A DNA stretch of 62,502 bases, taken from assembly GCF_019649055.1 (NCBI RefSeq), contig NW_026570519.1:1-62502 (forward strand), given 5' to 3'. Shown here in pieces: positions 50,763 to 62,502 of this stretch. The stretch is from Paramacrobiotus metropolitanus. Its lineage: Eukaryota > Tardigrada > Eutardigrada > Parachela > Macrobiotidae. Below the pieces are notes generated by a model. It worked only from the letters and a program-made list of their open reading frames with translations. It did not search any database and was not told the DNA's origin. Both the position numbers and the translations under genes were made by a program. The number at the start of each line of letters is the position of its first letter. Positions within the stretch are counted from its first letter, which is position 1.

Positions 50763-52236
50763 GAGCAGGGCTCCGCGTGCTGCGGCAGTTGCGCCAGTGG
50801 GCAATTAATCCGGAAAAATCCGCCAGCAGATCGTCCGTCCGCCCGCCGGGGTCAATCAGCGTATCATCTCGCACATGTGTGCATCAACGCGCCGGCGGGA
50901 TTTATTAACAGTTTTTAAACACAGCAACACTATCTTTAATACAGCGCATATATGTTACACAACGTAAACAACCGTCCGCAAATTTAAAGGTCAATCAACG
51001 TATCAACGCACCGCCAGGATTTAAATAACAATTTCCCAAACACAGCAACACTAACTTCAATATACCACATATATATAAAAAATAGCAGTCTTTATCGTTA
51101 ATGTCTATCGACTATCGCATATATATCACACAGTTTTAAAAAACGAAGTTTTTCGTTAATATACACCGCATATATATCACATACAACGGTTAGTCTGTCC
51201 GTTTAAAAAATAAAGGTGACTCTTGCGCGGTGCCGGTCAGATGCGAGAGCTGCTTAACGGTGGACTGATGCGTGTGCTGCTTAAAGAAAAGACAGCGTTG
51301 TTCCATCCAGTAGTTGTGTGTTTGTTTTGCGTAATGCTAAGTGGATGGATATGGGGTTATGATGGTGACAGCCTGACAGTTGTCTCCTCTACGGCGTATT
51401 CGCGCAGCATCCACTGAACGGGTCAATTTGGACCCGCTATTATCACTGACCATTTCACTTCGCAATTATTACTCTTTCCGCCAACTGTTGCCGAATATGA
51501 ATCGTCGTTACCCGGGTTTTGTCATTAACCTTTAAATAATTTTTATCAGAGGACAATTGCCGGCACTTACCGGCACCTTTTCCCTAAGTAACCGCAGAAC
51601 GAACCCGGTTAACCGGTTACCGGGTTGGAGTGTTCGTGTGAGCAGGATGGTTGAAGGGGAAAAATTATAAATTAGTGTGGTGGTGTTTAAAAAAGATAAT
51701 TAGCGGGTTGAGATGTATCGTTTACAGCTGTACACGGTGCGCAGCACTTTGTCCGATTATGCTAATCCCCGGAGATAAATTAGCCGGCGATGGTGGTGGT
51801 GTCATACACAGCCCAGTCAAGTTCATGGTCAAGTGCGCATCCAACACAACCGAACAATACTCCATTCACAGCTTCGTACAGAAAACTGCGCGACTGATAA
51901 CCATTTTGACGCCGCTGAGAGTTTTGACAAATTTACGTCCGGTTGCCGATCGGTTTAATGTTGCTCAAAGCTACCGGAAATGCGAAAATATTATTATTTT
52001 ACCGTAGCGCAGAAAACTACAGGTATCTCCGATTTATACGGATAATAGGGCACGAGAGTAGTTTAATTTACGAGTAGTTTAATTTACTCTGTACGTGTAG
52101 TTTTTCGTAATTAATATTTATTATTTTTTAATAAGGATTGCAGATTTTGTTTAATTTGTAGCTGTTATTCCAAGTCGTGTATTACCGAAATCACTGTTAA
52201 TCCGACCTTTTTAATTGCTTTTGACGCCCTGTAGTA
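50763..52236. other. region upstream of peroxidase copy 2
   Basis: Counterpart of 35,621-37,058, including the 25-base near-palindrome at 51,602-51,626. No gene recognised. Confidence 0.45.
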
Positions 52237-52911
52237 TAGAAATGGGCATTCTTCATCCTTATCCTATCCGGCACTTTTTAAAATTATCCTTACCCGACCG
52301 TTACTTTTTAATTCTTTATACTTATCCTATGGTTATCCGACACTCGGATATCCTAGTCTAATCGGATAATTGTCCAAACAGACAATTTTTAACAAAAACA
52401 AAAAATTCAGACATACGATAGGAGAAAATACTATACCGGAGTACAATATCATAATTTTAAGTATCGATAAACTTGAAGTTAACGCTAAAACGATGGAACA
52501 ATGGACTAGTGCAAATACGTGAATCATGTTTCATCCTCCCTACAAAAAGCAGATACGAATGCTGCAGTTACGCTTAATATACGAGGTAGTTGCAGCTTAC
52601 TTGTTAGCACAAAAGAAACAACTGCATCATGGTGCTGCGATAATCGTTAGACTTTAATATGTCATTGCTACCGCTTGTAATTCTTGTAATTTAACAATCT
52701 AACAGCGCAGATAAAATAATTTATTTCGATTCTCGGATAAAGTTCGGACAAGCACCAATTATCCGACCCTATCCGAAAGCTACGGGGCATTATCCTTGTC
52801 CCGAACGTTTCGGATAATTATCCTTTATCAGTGAGTTTATCCTATCCGAAATTCGGATTTGGATAGGACAAAACGGATATTCCTGATATTCCTATCTGAT
52901 GCCCATTTCTA
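52237..52911. mobile_element. hAT-type MITE, right copy
   Basis: Same inverted repeats (52,237-52,249 and 52,899-52,911) and flanking 8-base repeats (CTGTAGTA/CTGTTGTA) as the left copy, duplicated with the segment rather than inserted independently. About 18 bases longer than the left copy through small indels, mostly in T-runs and TATCC motifs. Confidence 0.7.
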
Positions 52912-53575
52912 CTGTTGTATTAGTAAAATGATTTTTGTATGAGCAGAAATACTGCTGCGCTCAACCGCAGATGGCGCAAGTTTAAATATTATATAGCCTT
53001 GAATGCCGGGAACTGTTTTCCGTCGCAGTTGCGATTTCCATGGTATATTGCTGGCAGCTTGTCAAAAATGAGCTAATTATGGCGCAATATGTTCCCTTTA
53101 ATAATTAGTGCATAACATGTGTGTTTATTGTAATTAGGTGGCCCGAAAGCAGTGCTGAAATCACCTTGATCCAGACGCAGCACCGCGCCGGCTGTGGGTC
53201 AAGTGGACTGAATCAGGCACTGTGACGCGCGGTGATATGTGCTGCTGCTCCAGCGCCGCATTATACTGCCTTCACGCGAAGCGTCATCGCAAATATTGAC
53301 CCTCTTGCATAATAATTATTGATTTTACCTGTCTAAGATCGCATAGGTAAGTACAATACTCTGTGGGTGCGCACCTGCAATGCACAGTTGCAGGGATTAT
53401 TCGACGCATCCGAGGAAATTAATTACTTACTCGTCCACCGTCATTTCAGAAACACAGCACAATTAGTTGTACCAACAACTACGTTACAAAATTTAGCAAC
53501 GCCGACATTTTGTATACTTACTGCTCTAAATTGTGTGCACATTATACATTATTCTACATTATACATATTACAACT

Positions 53576-53732
53576 TAGGACAAAATGGTCGCATACCCAA
53601 CATCTCCACATTCAGTACGCATGCAGCGGAGTGCACTGTACGACTGAGTTCAAAATATCCGTTTCATACAAGCGCACTGCACCGCTTGCGTACAGAATGC
53701 TGGGTATGGGGCTATGCGACCATTTAGTCCTA
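53576..53732. repeat. 157-base foldback, right copy
   Basis: Same length as the left copy with no change seen by eye. The perfect 28-base hairpin follows at 53,748-53,775. Confidence 0.65.
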
Positions 53733-54193
53733 CATTGTACATGTAATATAACATTAACGACATCGTTAATGTTATATCAAGGCAGATCGCAATACAGGCA
53801 ACCCCACTGAGGGCGGGATTTGCAATGACGAAAGCGCTAGAGTAATCCAAATTGCCGAAGAACACCGTAAAAGCCAGAGTTTTTTAAGCTTTTCAAGCTT
53901 ATTTGTGTTCTTTAGTCGTTTTTACTCTTTTATTGCAGTTGGGATTTTATTTCTAATATAAAATAAGCAATGGGAAGAGGCAACATGATTAAGTACTGTG
54001 CGGCAACTTGCAAAGCGGCTGTTGGCAACTTAGTTTCTACCGGTATACGGCAAAATTATTACGTACTGCACGAGTTGGTTTTGTTGATTTATTCCAAAGA
54101 AACTTTTCAAAATCTAAGAACAAAATGAAGCAGATACTGAACTGAACAATGTGCAAAATTAAAGAACTAATTGGGACTAATTTACATGGAGAA

Positions 54194-56359
54194 TCTCTAT
54201 ATAATAATCGCGTAAGCCTTAATCTTTGTTGAGTCCGTCAGCTCGACGCACGGATCCAAACTGCCGTGACTTCTCTATATAATAATCGCGTAAGCCTTAA
54301 TCTTTGTTGAGTCCGTCAGCTCGACGCACGGATCCAAACTGCCGTGACTATATATCATTCGATAGCTCTTAAAGTGTAGATTTGCCATCACAAATCAGTT
54401 TTTCAAGAAAAAAGTAAGTTTGAAAGAAAACTTCCAAAAACTTTCACATACAAAGTCTATGGGAAAAGCTAAGAACCCACCACTGCTAAACCAACCACCC
54501 CACCACTGTCTCAACAGCCAACATGCTTCTTTGACAGTTACGCTGCAGCACGACTGAACTTTACGTTCCATAACAGAAAATATTTCATCGTCTTAATGTA
54601 CATTTCTCATCGAAATTTAGTTTTGAGAAAGAAAGCAAAACGAAGGAAAGAAAACAAAATGGCCGCAAAGATTCTGCGACTGTGGGACGGTTCTAAAGTC
54701 TGATTTTAAGAACGTACCTGACCCCCGCAGTAGTTTATTCAGTTTCGGCCTAACTACGCTGTAAAGTACCTTCCCGGGCGGGCGCGGTTGCCTTTCTTAC
54801 AGAACTGCCTGCGATTTAAGGCAATTTTTCTACGTTTTCGTTTTCGGTAGGTAAGACAAGGTGGTGTTCGAGAAAGGCAAACGGGGCAACTTGGAATACG
54901 TATTCAAGGTTTGCTTCGAAGAACAGCAAGCTGTTGTTTGTTTCGCAGGTTACGTGGTGTTTGGATTAAAGAACGGCTGATACATATCAATGCAAATCCA
55001 GCTCTCTGTACAAGCCATTTGTAAATCATTTTCGGTATAAAATCGGGTGGGGTAAAACTGGATGTGGCGCGAATTGTAATATGTAAGGTGGAATGCTGCA
55101 TTGTAAGTAAAAGAGGACAAATGAATTTTTCAGTTCGCTTGACAGCGTACTAGAAGGCGGCGCCGCAGGCAACGCCGTGCTGCGGCGCAAGCGGAGCTAG
55201 CGGAGCAGCAAGCATGCAAGAATTTTGCGTTACCGTTCCCGCTTTTGGAAAAGAGTTAAAAGCGAAGAAGGAAACATAACGAAATGCTTCTTTTCTTATT
55301 TATTTAAACTGTGTGGTTGTGTTCTTTGGTCAAAGACTCAAAGCAATAGTAAAAAAGGAGCAGCGATAGCATTACTCTGTCCGTGTGTTCGGATTGTTAA
55401 AATGGGATAAAGGGCACCAGTGGTGGTAATTTTCAAATTGGGCTTTCAAGTATAGGTAAACTGTTATCGGATAGTAACGACCCTACAGCTTGAAAAAGCG
55501 CAGAATGATAAAAAATGAAAGGCTTTTGTTCTTATGTTCGTCTTACTCTAAATCTTAAAAACGCGCAGAATGAAAAGAAGGGAAGAGAGGTCAACGTCTA
55601 CTAAATTACAGAGTCCCTATGCGGTCCCCTAACTCTAAATGATTGGATAACTGATCTGGAAGTTAATTAATGGACAGGAAACTAATGCAAAATGTTCTCC
55701 TATTTGGGCGTAAAATTTCGTATTATTTTCAGGTTTAAGGGAAGTCGGCCGGTACATGGTACCAAATTCGTGTACGTGCACGAAAAGTTTCGCTTTCGCG
55801 CACTCGCAAATAAAATTTTGTTTTGGTTTTTGACGTTTTGTAGCCAGAAGATTGTATACACTGGCGTGAAAACCGTTTGTGCGCGCAACATCCGCTTCGG
55901 GAGAAAATGTTTGTTAGAAAATTCTAAAAAGGTTAAATGCGTTCAGGTGTACCAAAAGTCTCATTATGGATCGATCTCCCTCAGATTTTGCATGTAAATC
56001 CACAACATTACCATGAAGATCGTTTTTACACCGATCCAGACTTCACGATTTTTTTCAGATTTTAAAATGAACTTTAAAATTTTTGAAATTCATTTTAAAA
56101 TTTGAAAAACATCACTAGAATAGTGGATCCGTGTCAAAACGATCTTCATGGTTACGTGCATTTACATGCAAAGTTCGAAAGGGATCGGTCCATAATGAGA
56201 CTTTTGGTACACCTGAACGCATTTAACCTTTTGGAATTTTCTAACAGCCATAACTCCCGAAGCGGATGTACTAATTTAATTTAATTTAATTTGTGCACTA
56301 GGTTATGATTTGTCCATCGCATAATAATTATTCCGCGCAATTTGCGCGGGGTCAGCTAG
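54194..56359 (+). mobile_element. Helitron-like non-autonomous element, right copy
   Basis: Starts TCTCTATATAATA after an A and ends CTAG before T (56,356-56,360). Its 3' hairpin is better preserved than in the left copy (CCGCGCAATTTGCGCGG). The 78-base 5' duplication (54,194 and 54,272) and the 380-base inverted repeat (55,889-56,268) are both present. Confidence 0.5.
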
Positions 56360-57286
56360 TACCGAGATATAATCACGTATCGGTGATTTAATATGAACAG
56401 TTGCACACAGTACCGCACACTGCATTCGTATGGGGAAATTATAAAAAAAAATAACGGGAAATTGATTCTAAGTCATGCACGTTACACATTTAAAGGTTTA
56501 TTTTACTTCTAAAAATAGTGGAAGTTAATACGCATATTTTGCAGTTCGAATCACATTTAACAGAAACAGAAAAAGGGGGCAAACCGATTTTCCCAGCATT
56601 TTACTATAGCCGCGCTAATATGCGAGCTACTCTTGCGATGACGTAATGAGTCAGTGGTATTGCTTTATTGAGACCTGCCCTGGTCATATATATGTCGACA
56701 ACAATATGGAGATCCTTCTAGGTTTTTTTAAAACAAGTGAGAATGGAGCGGAATTTTCAGTTTTCACCATCGGACAATTTTGTTTGGCTGTTTACACTCT
56801 TTAGAGTTACTAGCGGCTTAGATTGATATACCTCACCGCCAACGGGTGAGCGGCATTCACACGAAAACATGCAGCGGTGTGACAGTGACTGACTGACTGT
56901 CGGCAAAAAATGAGTCAAAATGCACCAATGTTCAAGATCACGTTTCTTCTGCAGTGTCAAATGTGCACCGAATTCTTTTCACTGTTGACGCAATTTTATG
57001 AATTGTCTCATTTCCTGCTATCGCTGAGTCATAAACTGTTGGTAGATTTGAAACTGTTGGTTGATATTGAACTTCTCCACATATCGTGATTTTCTTTCGC
57101 CTTTTACTAAAGAAAACCATGTGGAGGAGCCGCTATGAGCCGTATTAAATTAGCCGCTATGAGCCGTAGACTTTAGGTGCGTTTTGATGGTTCTGCTGTC
57201 TGTGCTGCTTACCTCGGACTGCGGCACATGTGCTATGTAATTGCGGTCTCCATCCGCAGGTTGACAATCTCGATTCTCGTACAGAT
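56360..57286. other. end of the duplication and 5' flank of the BTB gene
   Basis: Right duplication boundary at 56,922, then unique sequence. A CATCCGCAG acceptor-like signal at 57,252-57,260 lies 26 bases before the chosen ATG, so a noncoding or short coding first exon upstream is possible. No TATA box seen. Confidence 0.45.
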
Positions 57287-59401
57287 ATGTCTCAAAATGT
57301 CATTGAGTCTATGGATGCGGATAATCGCGCCATCGGAGTGTCCAAACTTGGCGACCATGTTAAACACCTGCTATTCAGTGAAGACATGAGCGATGTCGAG
57401 TTCGCGGTGGGACGTGATTATGGAGCTGTGATGGTCTTCCCAGCTCATAGGTATGTCTGAGCTTGATTTGTAATTGTGACGACTGCCGTTCATCATTTCA
57501 TGTAATCCAGTTTGTCCTCATCTCTGCTTGTCAAACGCGCTGGGCTTTGCACAGTTTGAAGTTGTCAGTTTTGTAGGGTCATAATTGGCGTCCGCAGTCC
57601 TGTGTTCCACGCGATGTTCTATGGAAGTTTACCCGATAACTGCACAGCTCCCATCGAAATCCCCGACGTTCTTCCGCACGCTTTCGCCAACATGCTCAGG
57701 TAGGAATGTCATCCTGTTGTTACGCCATTTCTTTCTCGTTCTTTCCACCCAATACTGTATCAAGAGAACACAGAAAATTATGCAGCTATTTGTACACCGA
57801 TGTGGTGTGGGATTTCACCCAGGACAACGTCTTCCATACACTGGGCTGTGCAGACAAGTACGATTTGCCACTGCTGGTAGCCATGTGCACTAATTTTGTC
57901 CTGAGTGATCTCAACATCGGCAACTGCCTGGATATGCTGGATAGCGTAAGTCTGCCCTAATATCCGTCCCACATCTGATATTAGCCGTCTACTTTGTGTA
58001 GGCGGTTCACTATGCAAATGTGGCGCCGAGTATCCTGGAAAAGTGTTTGAGCGTGATTGATGAATCAGCAAAATCGATCTGGCAGTCGGTTCGGTTCAGC
58101 GCAATCGGGCGCGAGGCCCTATGCGCCATTCTCAGCCGGGACACTCTGACCGCCAATGAAGATACCATCTGTTTGGCTGTTGACAAGTAAACGAATCTTT
58201 AATGGGACATTACGTTGATTTCTCGATGTCTTTATTGATAGGTGGGCCGCCAACATGTGCATGCAAAGGAATTTAGACCCATCCTTCGTAAATCGGCGTG
58301 AGGTATTGGGCCAGGCGTTGTTCCTCATTCGGTTTCCGCTCTTGACAGATGTACAGCTGCTGGATGGACCCGTGAAGGTATGCTGGTGACATAGATTCGT
58401 ACTGTGTTACTGGCCAGACTCTGACTGGCATCGGCGATTTGAACGGCCGATGAGTCCAAATTACGGTAGATCGGAACAGTAAGGCGCCGGTATACGATTA
58501 CGGTCAAACGCGATCATTGAAATGTTTTGTTTTGCTCAGAGTGGTTTGTTGCTGCAATCGGAGGTACTGGACATCTACCATTGTAAACACGCTACCATCA
58601 AACCACCGCTGCCGTTTCCTACAAAGCCCCGACAAAGTTAGCTTGTTAATGCGTTCTTTAAGAAAGGCCGCCTTGTTGCAGAAATACTTTTGGCATTTCT
58701 AGATGTGCGCGCTGAGGGTGTCATCAGTTATACGGTTCCGGATGCCAGGGCACTGCCAGAGTCACCTGCCTGCATGTTAAGCGACCTCGTGACTGTCAAA
58801 GCTGCTGTGGTAAGAGGTCCGCCGTAGAAACAGAAACCGATTACGGAAATATAAATTGACTAGGTGGAGTTCACGCCCTTGGATCCGGAGTATCTGTATG
58901 TTCGTATTTAACGTAACACATTACAGGAGAATCGAAGTGAAAAAGAAAATTTACGGTGAGTCTACTTATCTGGGCTTCTACCTGTCGTGTTCTGGATGTC
59001 CGAAATCCACGTCGTGGACCTGCCAGGCTACAGCTGAGATGCACCTGATGCCATGGAAAACAAACTGCACCAGTTAAGAAACGTATGTGTACTGCAGTGC
59101 ACTCAGTAACCTCGACGACAACCATGAGTAGGACATCCATAAATGTACTCTGAAATTTTGCACTCGTAGAGAAATCTCACTTGTTCAACAACAGTCATTC
59201 CTGGGGATTCCCGAAATTTATCTCTATGGAGGTGAAAGTTTCAAACGAAGAAGAGCTTGGCAACAATTGTTGAGTACGTGTTGACGAAGTTTGTAATTTA
59301 AGGATTTGCTGGATCCGGATGAAGGGTACGTTGATCCTCATAACTTCTCCTTAAGACTGCAAGTCAGAGTGACTGCTGACCTTCCTTCCGGAATGGACTG
59401 A
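57287..59401 (+). CDS. BTB-BACK-MATH domain protein (440 residues), intact
   Basis: Likely substrate adaptor for a cullin-3 ubiquitin ligase. Eleven exons: 57,287-57,450; 57,577-57,699; 57,774-57,945; 58,002-58,186; 58,242-58,377; 58,540-58,636; 58,703-58,809; 58,864-58,895; 58,927-59,072; 59,170-59,231; 59,303-59,401. They sum to 1323 bases (441 codons) without a break. BTB domain: DMSDVEFAVG, then VRSPVFHAMFYGSL, IEIPDVLPHAFANML and YLYTDVVWDF. BACK domain: HYANVAPSILEKCLSVID to AVDKWAANMC. The C-terminal part looks like MATH: FYLSCSGCPKSTSWTCQATA, HLFNNSHSWGFPKFISME and DLLDPDEGYVDPHNFSLRLQ. The first half resembles BTBD1/2/3/6, whose last domain is usually PHR; here MATH-type motifs fit better. 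Introns are mostly 30-160 bases. A TAA or GTTA-type donor reading decides exons 6 and 9, so those limits are less certain. Confidence 0.85.
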
Positions 59402-60165
59402 AAGCATGTACGCATGTGGAGCATAATAAATGCATAAGGATCAGTTATGCGCATGAGTGAAATAAAATTATGTTGGAACGCTAACAATGTGCCTAGTGCA
59501 TTTTAGATTAATTGTTGAATTTGTTGTTGCGTTTACAGATTTTGTATCTATTCTTGTTGCTGCTGAGTTTTTAGTAGGCTTGCACTCAGAATTCGATGAG
59601 AGGAAATGATTTTAGTTAAAGATTCTTACGTTTCGACGGAATTCTGAAGGGCATATCGGAACACTTCTCGTACCGTGGTTTATATGAAGTCATAGCAAAC
59701 CGTATGGCCCGAATCTATGTATAGCTATTAGCTAGTATTAGTGAGTATTACTACACTCTACAGATACACTTTAGCGGGAATGTTTTAGGCAACAATAATA
59801 ATTATTATGGTTATAGCGGCGGTGTCACTGTCTACAAAGCACAAACCAGATCCGAATAGCTCACTTCATGTATAGGAAAATCCGGCATTACCACTCGCGG
59901 TTGCAGTACTGTTTTCCACTTTCTTACCATTGGTACTCGTACTAGAAACGCGGTCGGCATAGCACTCCGCTGCTCTAGGAGTGCGAGAGGAACGAATGAA
60001 CATTCCACTCACTCCTATAAATAGAGCACCGGGTATAGTGTATACACAAAGTACGACTGTCTAAGGTGTCCATTATTTAATTCATTACTGTGAGTGTTTT
60101 CCCCATAACCATCTCAAAAGAAATTTCAACAAAACAACCCATAAAAACAATTCCAGATTACCAGA
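59402..60165. other. intergenic between convergent BTB and KANSL3 genes
   Basis: Contains a strong promoter-like stretch on the plus strand, CTATAAATAGAGC at 60,016-60,028, with no plus-strand gene downstream. Otherwise AT-rich 3' flank. Confidence 0.4.
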
Positions 60166-62502
60166 TTAATACAACAAATCATTCCCGTCAAATGTAAAAA
60201 TGCCACTATTCCACAATTTCCCCTCCGACTGAGCACACAATTTCAGTTGCCGGGCGGCGTCGGCATCATCCTCCCGGGCGACCATACCCCGGGGGCGGTT
60301 GGCGCAGGGACACGCGCCCCGGTATGCGCAATCACCGACATACGCTGCTCCAGTCCCGTCCAGGCACCGCCTCCTCCACTCCCGGTGCCCCCCGGCATGC
60401 GCAAACCGATCTGCGCGATCTCCGTGGCCGACAGGTTCCAGGTGGACTGCACGGCGCCTGCCAGCAGCGGCGGCGGCACGCACCAACGGCTCCCCGCGCT
60501 GAAACCCAAACTGCGCAGGCTGTCGGAGGCGGTGGAGGAGCCCCGCTGAGGTGCTGATGGAGGGCAGGGGGCAGGAGGCTGGGAGGGGCAGCAGCGGGGC
60601 CACGGGAGGCGGTGGGGTAGGGTTCGGAGGCGGGGTGGCGGCCGGCCAGGGCGTGGGGATCCCGGAGGTGGAGTCCTGCGATTGGGAGGCCGAGGAGCCG
60701 CCGGAGGGGCTCTCGGTGCTCAGTGACGGCGTTTCCACCTAACGACGCAAGAAAGCGATAATAAAACAAAATTTCCACAAATAAATATTAAATTTTTTAA
60801 TAAATCATGATTCAAATTTGCAAATTTATCAATTAATTATTAAATCGTAAATGTATAATTCTACGTTTTTCTAGCTAAGTTTTTGGTAGCACATTACGCA
60901 TTTTAGGCAACGTATGGCAGTTTTATAATATTTTTTTAATCTTACAGCATTTTAAAAACAAACTACAAATAATATTTCGATTGTAAAAAGCACAGTAAAT
61001 CAATAATTATTATTCTCTTTCGGAATTTGGAAAATAATCAGAGAATTTGTAAAAAAAACAGCTGTGTATCGACGCTGTTCTGACGGTGATTAATAATTTC
61101 CGGAAATACCAAAAGTTTGTAAATCCAGCTTTATAAGAATAAAACAATATATCACCACAGCATTAATTAAGGATGTTGGTTTATTACTTTGTGGCTGTTT
61201 TTCGTGGGTGTGTCCGCATGGGCGTTGGGTTTAACGCGTTTCGCAGCGGGACGAGCCGTAGCGGGCTTCTTGCGCTTCTTGGGCGACACCTCCACCACGG
61301 GCAGCTCCGCCCGGGCCTTGGCCACCTGCCGCAGGCGTTCAGCCTTGGGAATAATCCGGTAGAGAAAATGCACACATTCCTCCTGCAAATGCAGTTAATT
61401 CGTACTTATTCCTTCCAGCAATTCTACATCAACATACAAGAATCACAGCGGTGTTTGTGCTCAGTTCGATCGCAGAAAAGGGCCTACTAAATCAGTGTAT
61501 CTTCGGCACTATATCAGTGTACTTCAGAGAACAGTAACAGTCAGCAAAAATAACTTCGTGTACTTTTTATATTATAGATAATTACGCCAACGCTAATAAA
61601 GTACACAAACAGAATGTACATAAAAATTAGAATAAAAATAAAACACATTATCCAGAATAAAACAGAAGCTAAAGTACAACAAAATCGAATTGGAATAATA
61701 CTGAAAAAGCTGCCGTCCTGTTGAATGTCAACTCACCAGCAGACATCGATCGGCCATACTCTGCGTGATGCGCAGCCGCGACTTGACGTAGTGCTTCACG
61801 CGCAGATAGTCGTCGCAGCCGGTGGCCAGCACCACCTCACTGTCCACCTCCAGTTTACTGCGGAACTCCACAAACTCCTCCAAGGACAGTTGCGCCCGGC
61901 CAGACCGATGACGAACTGCACGGCCGTCTGCAGTTTCAACAGCGGACTGCCATAACGCTGCAACACACACCGCCAATTACAACCAAGTACCGGCCGCAAC
62001 ACCATCTAGCCTGGACAACGACGCTATAAACAGTCTCATTACAACTCATTTTGCTTTCGAAACAAACATCCCGGAAGCCGACAATTTTCACCACCAGAAA
62101 TTCTGTAAATATTAATAATATTCTCAGCAGCTATTTTTTGAAAAAATATTTACAGTGATAAAACCGGAAGCTTGTAAACCTATAAAGAAATATTCAGAAT
62201 ATCGGTTGTGAATTAATAGTTAATGCTGATATGAGTGACATGTGAACGCCATTCGATCAGTGCAATAAAACTCGAAATGGCGGATAAGCAACAGGAGCAG
62301 AACCGCTGACTTACTCCGTGAATTCCGCGCGGTGTCTTGATGGGGAATCCCAGACAGATGATGGCCGTACACAGCGACTGGCAACCCTCCAGCAGGGTGG
62401 CCTGACAGGCCAGCAGCGCGCCCACCATCCCGACCAAGATCAGCGCTTTGTCGCTGTGCAGTCGCGCCATCTACCAACAAGACACAAGATACAACGTCAA
62501 CT
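60166..62502 (-). CDS. KANSL3: KANSL3 (NSL complex subunit 3) homologue, 3' part
   Basis: Subunit of the NSL chromatin complex that works with the histone acetyltransferase MOF/KAT8 in the nucleus. The gene enters from the right edge. Exons: 62,470-62,315 (ALILVGMVGALLACQATLLE, TAIICLGFPIKTPRG), 61,957-61,737 (TAVQFVIGLAG, LEEFVEFRSKLEV, VVLATGCDDYLRV, RITQSMADRCLL), and 61,382-61,188 (EECVHFLYRIIPKAERLRQV, then a Lys-rich nuclear-localisation-like KKRKKPATARP). These match the alpha/beta-hydrolase-like core of KANSL3 in order, including the VIG and TQSM.DRC segments. A further exon from 60,738 (in-phase acceptor TTAG) is Ser/Pro/Gly-rich and may be the disordered tail; its frame shifts near 60,545 and the stop is at 60,243 or 60,166. 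The 221-base exon is one base short of phase (near 61,900). Confidence 0.75.

Larger units (their letters stand above)
46241..56922. repeat. segmental duplication, right copy (about 10.7 kb)
   Basis: Same content and orientation as 31,083-41,667. It ends at GAGTCAAAATG (56,912-56,922), after which unique sequence starts (CACCAATGTTCAAG). Because the left copy ends at the same base but continues into the retrotransposon, the right copy is joined to the original right flank. Confidence 0.9.

Overview
The window is nuclear DNA from a small invertebrate animal. Genes are split by many short GT...AG introns. They include a class A GPCR, an animal haem peroxidase, a KANSL3-type chromatin subunit, a BTB-BACK-MATH protein, secreted bulb-type lectins, FAD polyamine oxidases and a UDP-glycosyltransferase with a plant-like donor-site motif. 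Transposons are of animal type (tyrosine-recombinase retrotransposon, hAT MITE, Helitron-like). The mix would fit a tardigrade, but that is an inference and no single feature proves it.

Layout. 1-0.6 kb: 5' part of a GPCR on the minus strand. 2.6-17.7 kb: an alternating array of polyamine oxidase (PAO) and glycosyltransferase (UGT) genes: PAO1, UGT1, a PAO relic split by a 2.3-kb retrotransposon with split direct repeats, a UGT relic, PAO2. 18-23.1 kb: two minus-strand paralogues built from a W-x-I...LVFRD...AFY-x-GLG module that I cannot assign to a known family; one has expanded the module to about eight copies. 25.1 kb: a relic of a peroxidase last exon. 26.2-27.9 kb: an intact secreted protein with two mannose-binding B-lectin domains. 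29.4-35.6 kb: an animal haem peroxidase on the minus strand. 57.3-59.4 kb: an intact 440-residue BTB-BACK-MATH gene. 60.2 kb to the end: the 3' part of a KANSL3 homologue.

The dominant structure is a direct duplication of about 10.6 kb (31,083-41,667 and 46,241-56,922). It carries most of the peroxidase gene, an hAT MITE, a 157-bp foldback and a Helitron-like element. A 4.57-kb DIRS/Ngaro-type retrotransposon lies exactly at the junction of the two copies. It has identical 139-bp terminal repeats and open RT-RNaseH and tyrosine recombinase frames. The second peroxidase copy has lost its 3' exons at this junction.

Many otherwise convincing genes (GPCR, PAO, UGT, repeat proteins, peroxidase, KANSL3) are broken by one- or two-base indels, whereas the B-lectin, BTB-BACK-MATH and retrotransposon RT/YR frames splice or read through exactly. 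Some breaks may be assembly errors and others real decay; the sequence alone does not separate them. Exon limits come from reading splice signals and frame continuity by eye.
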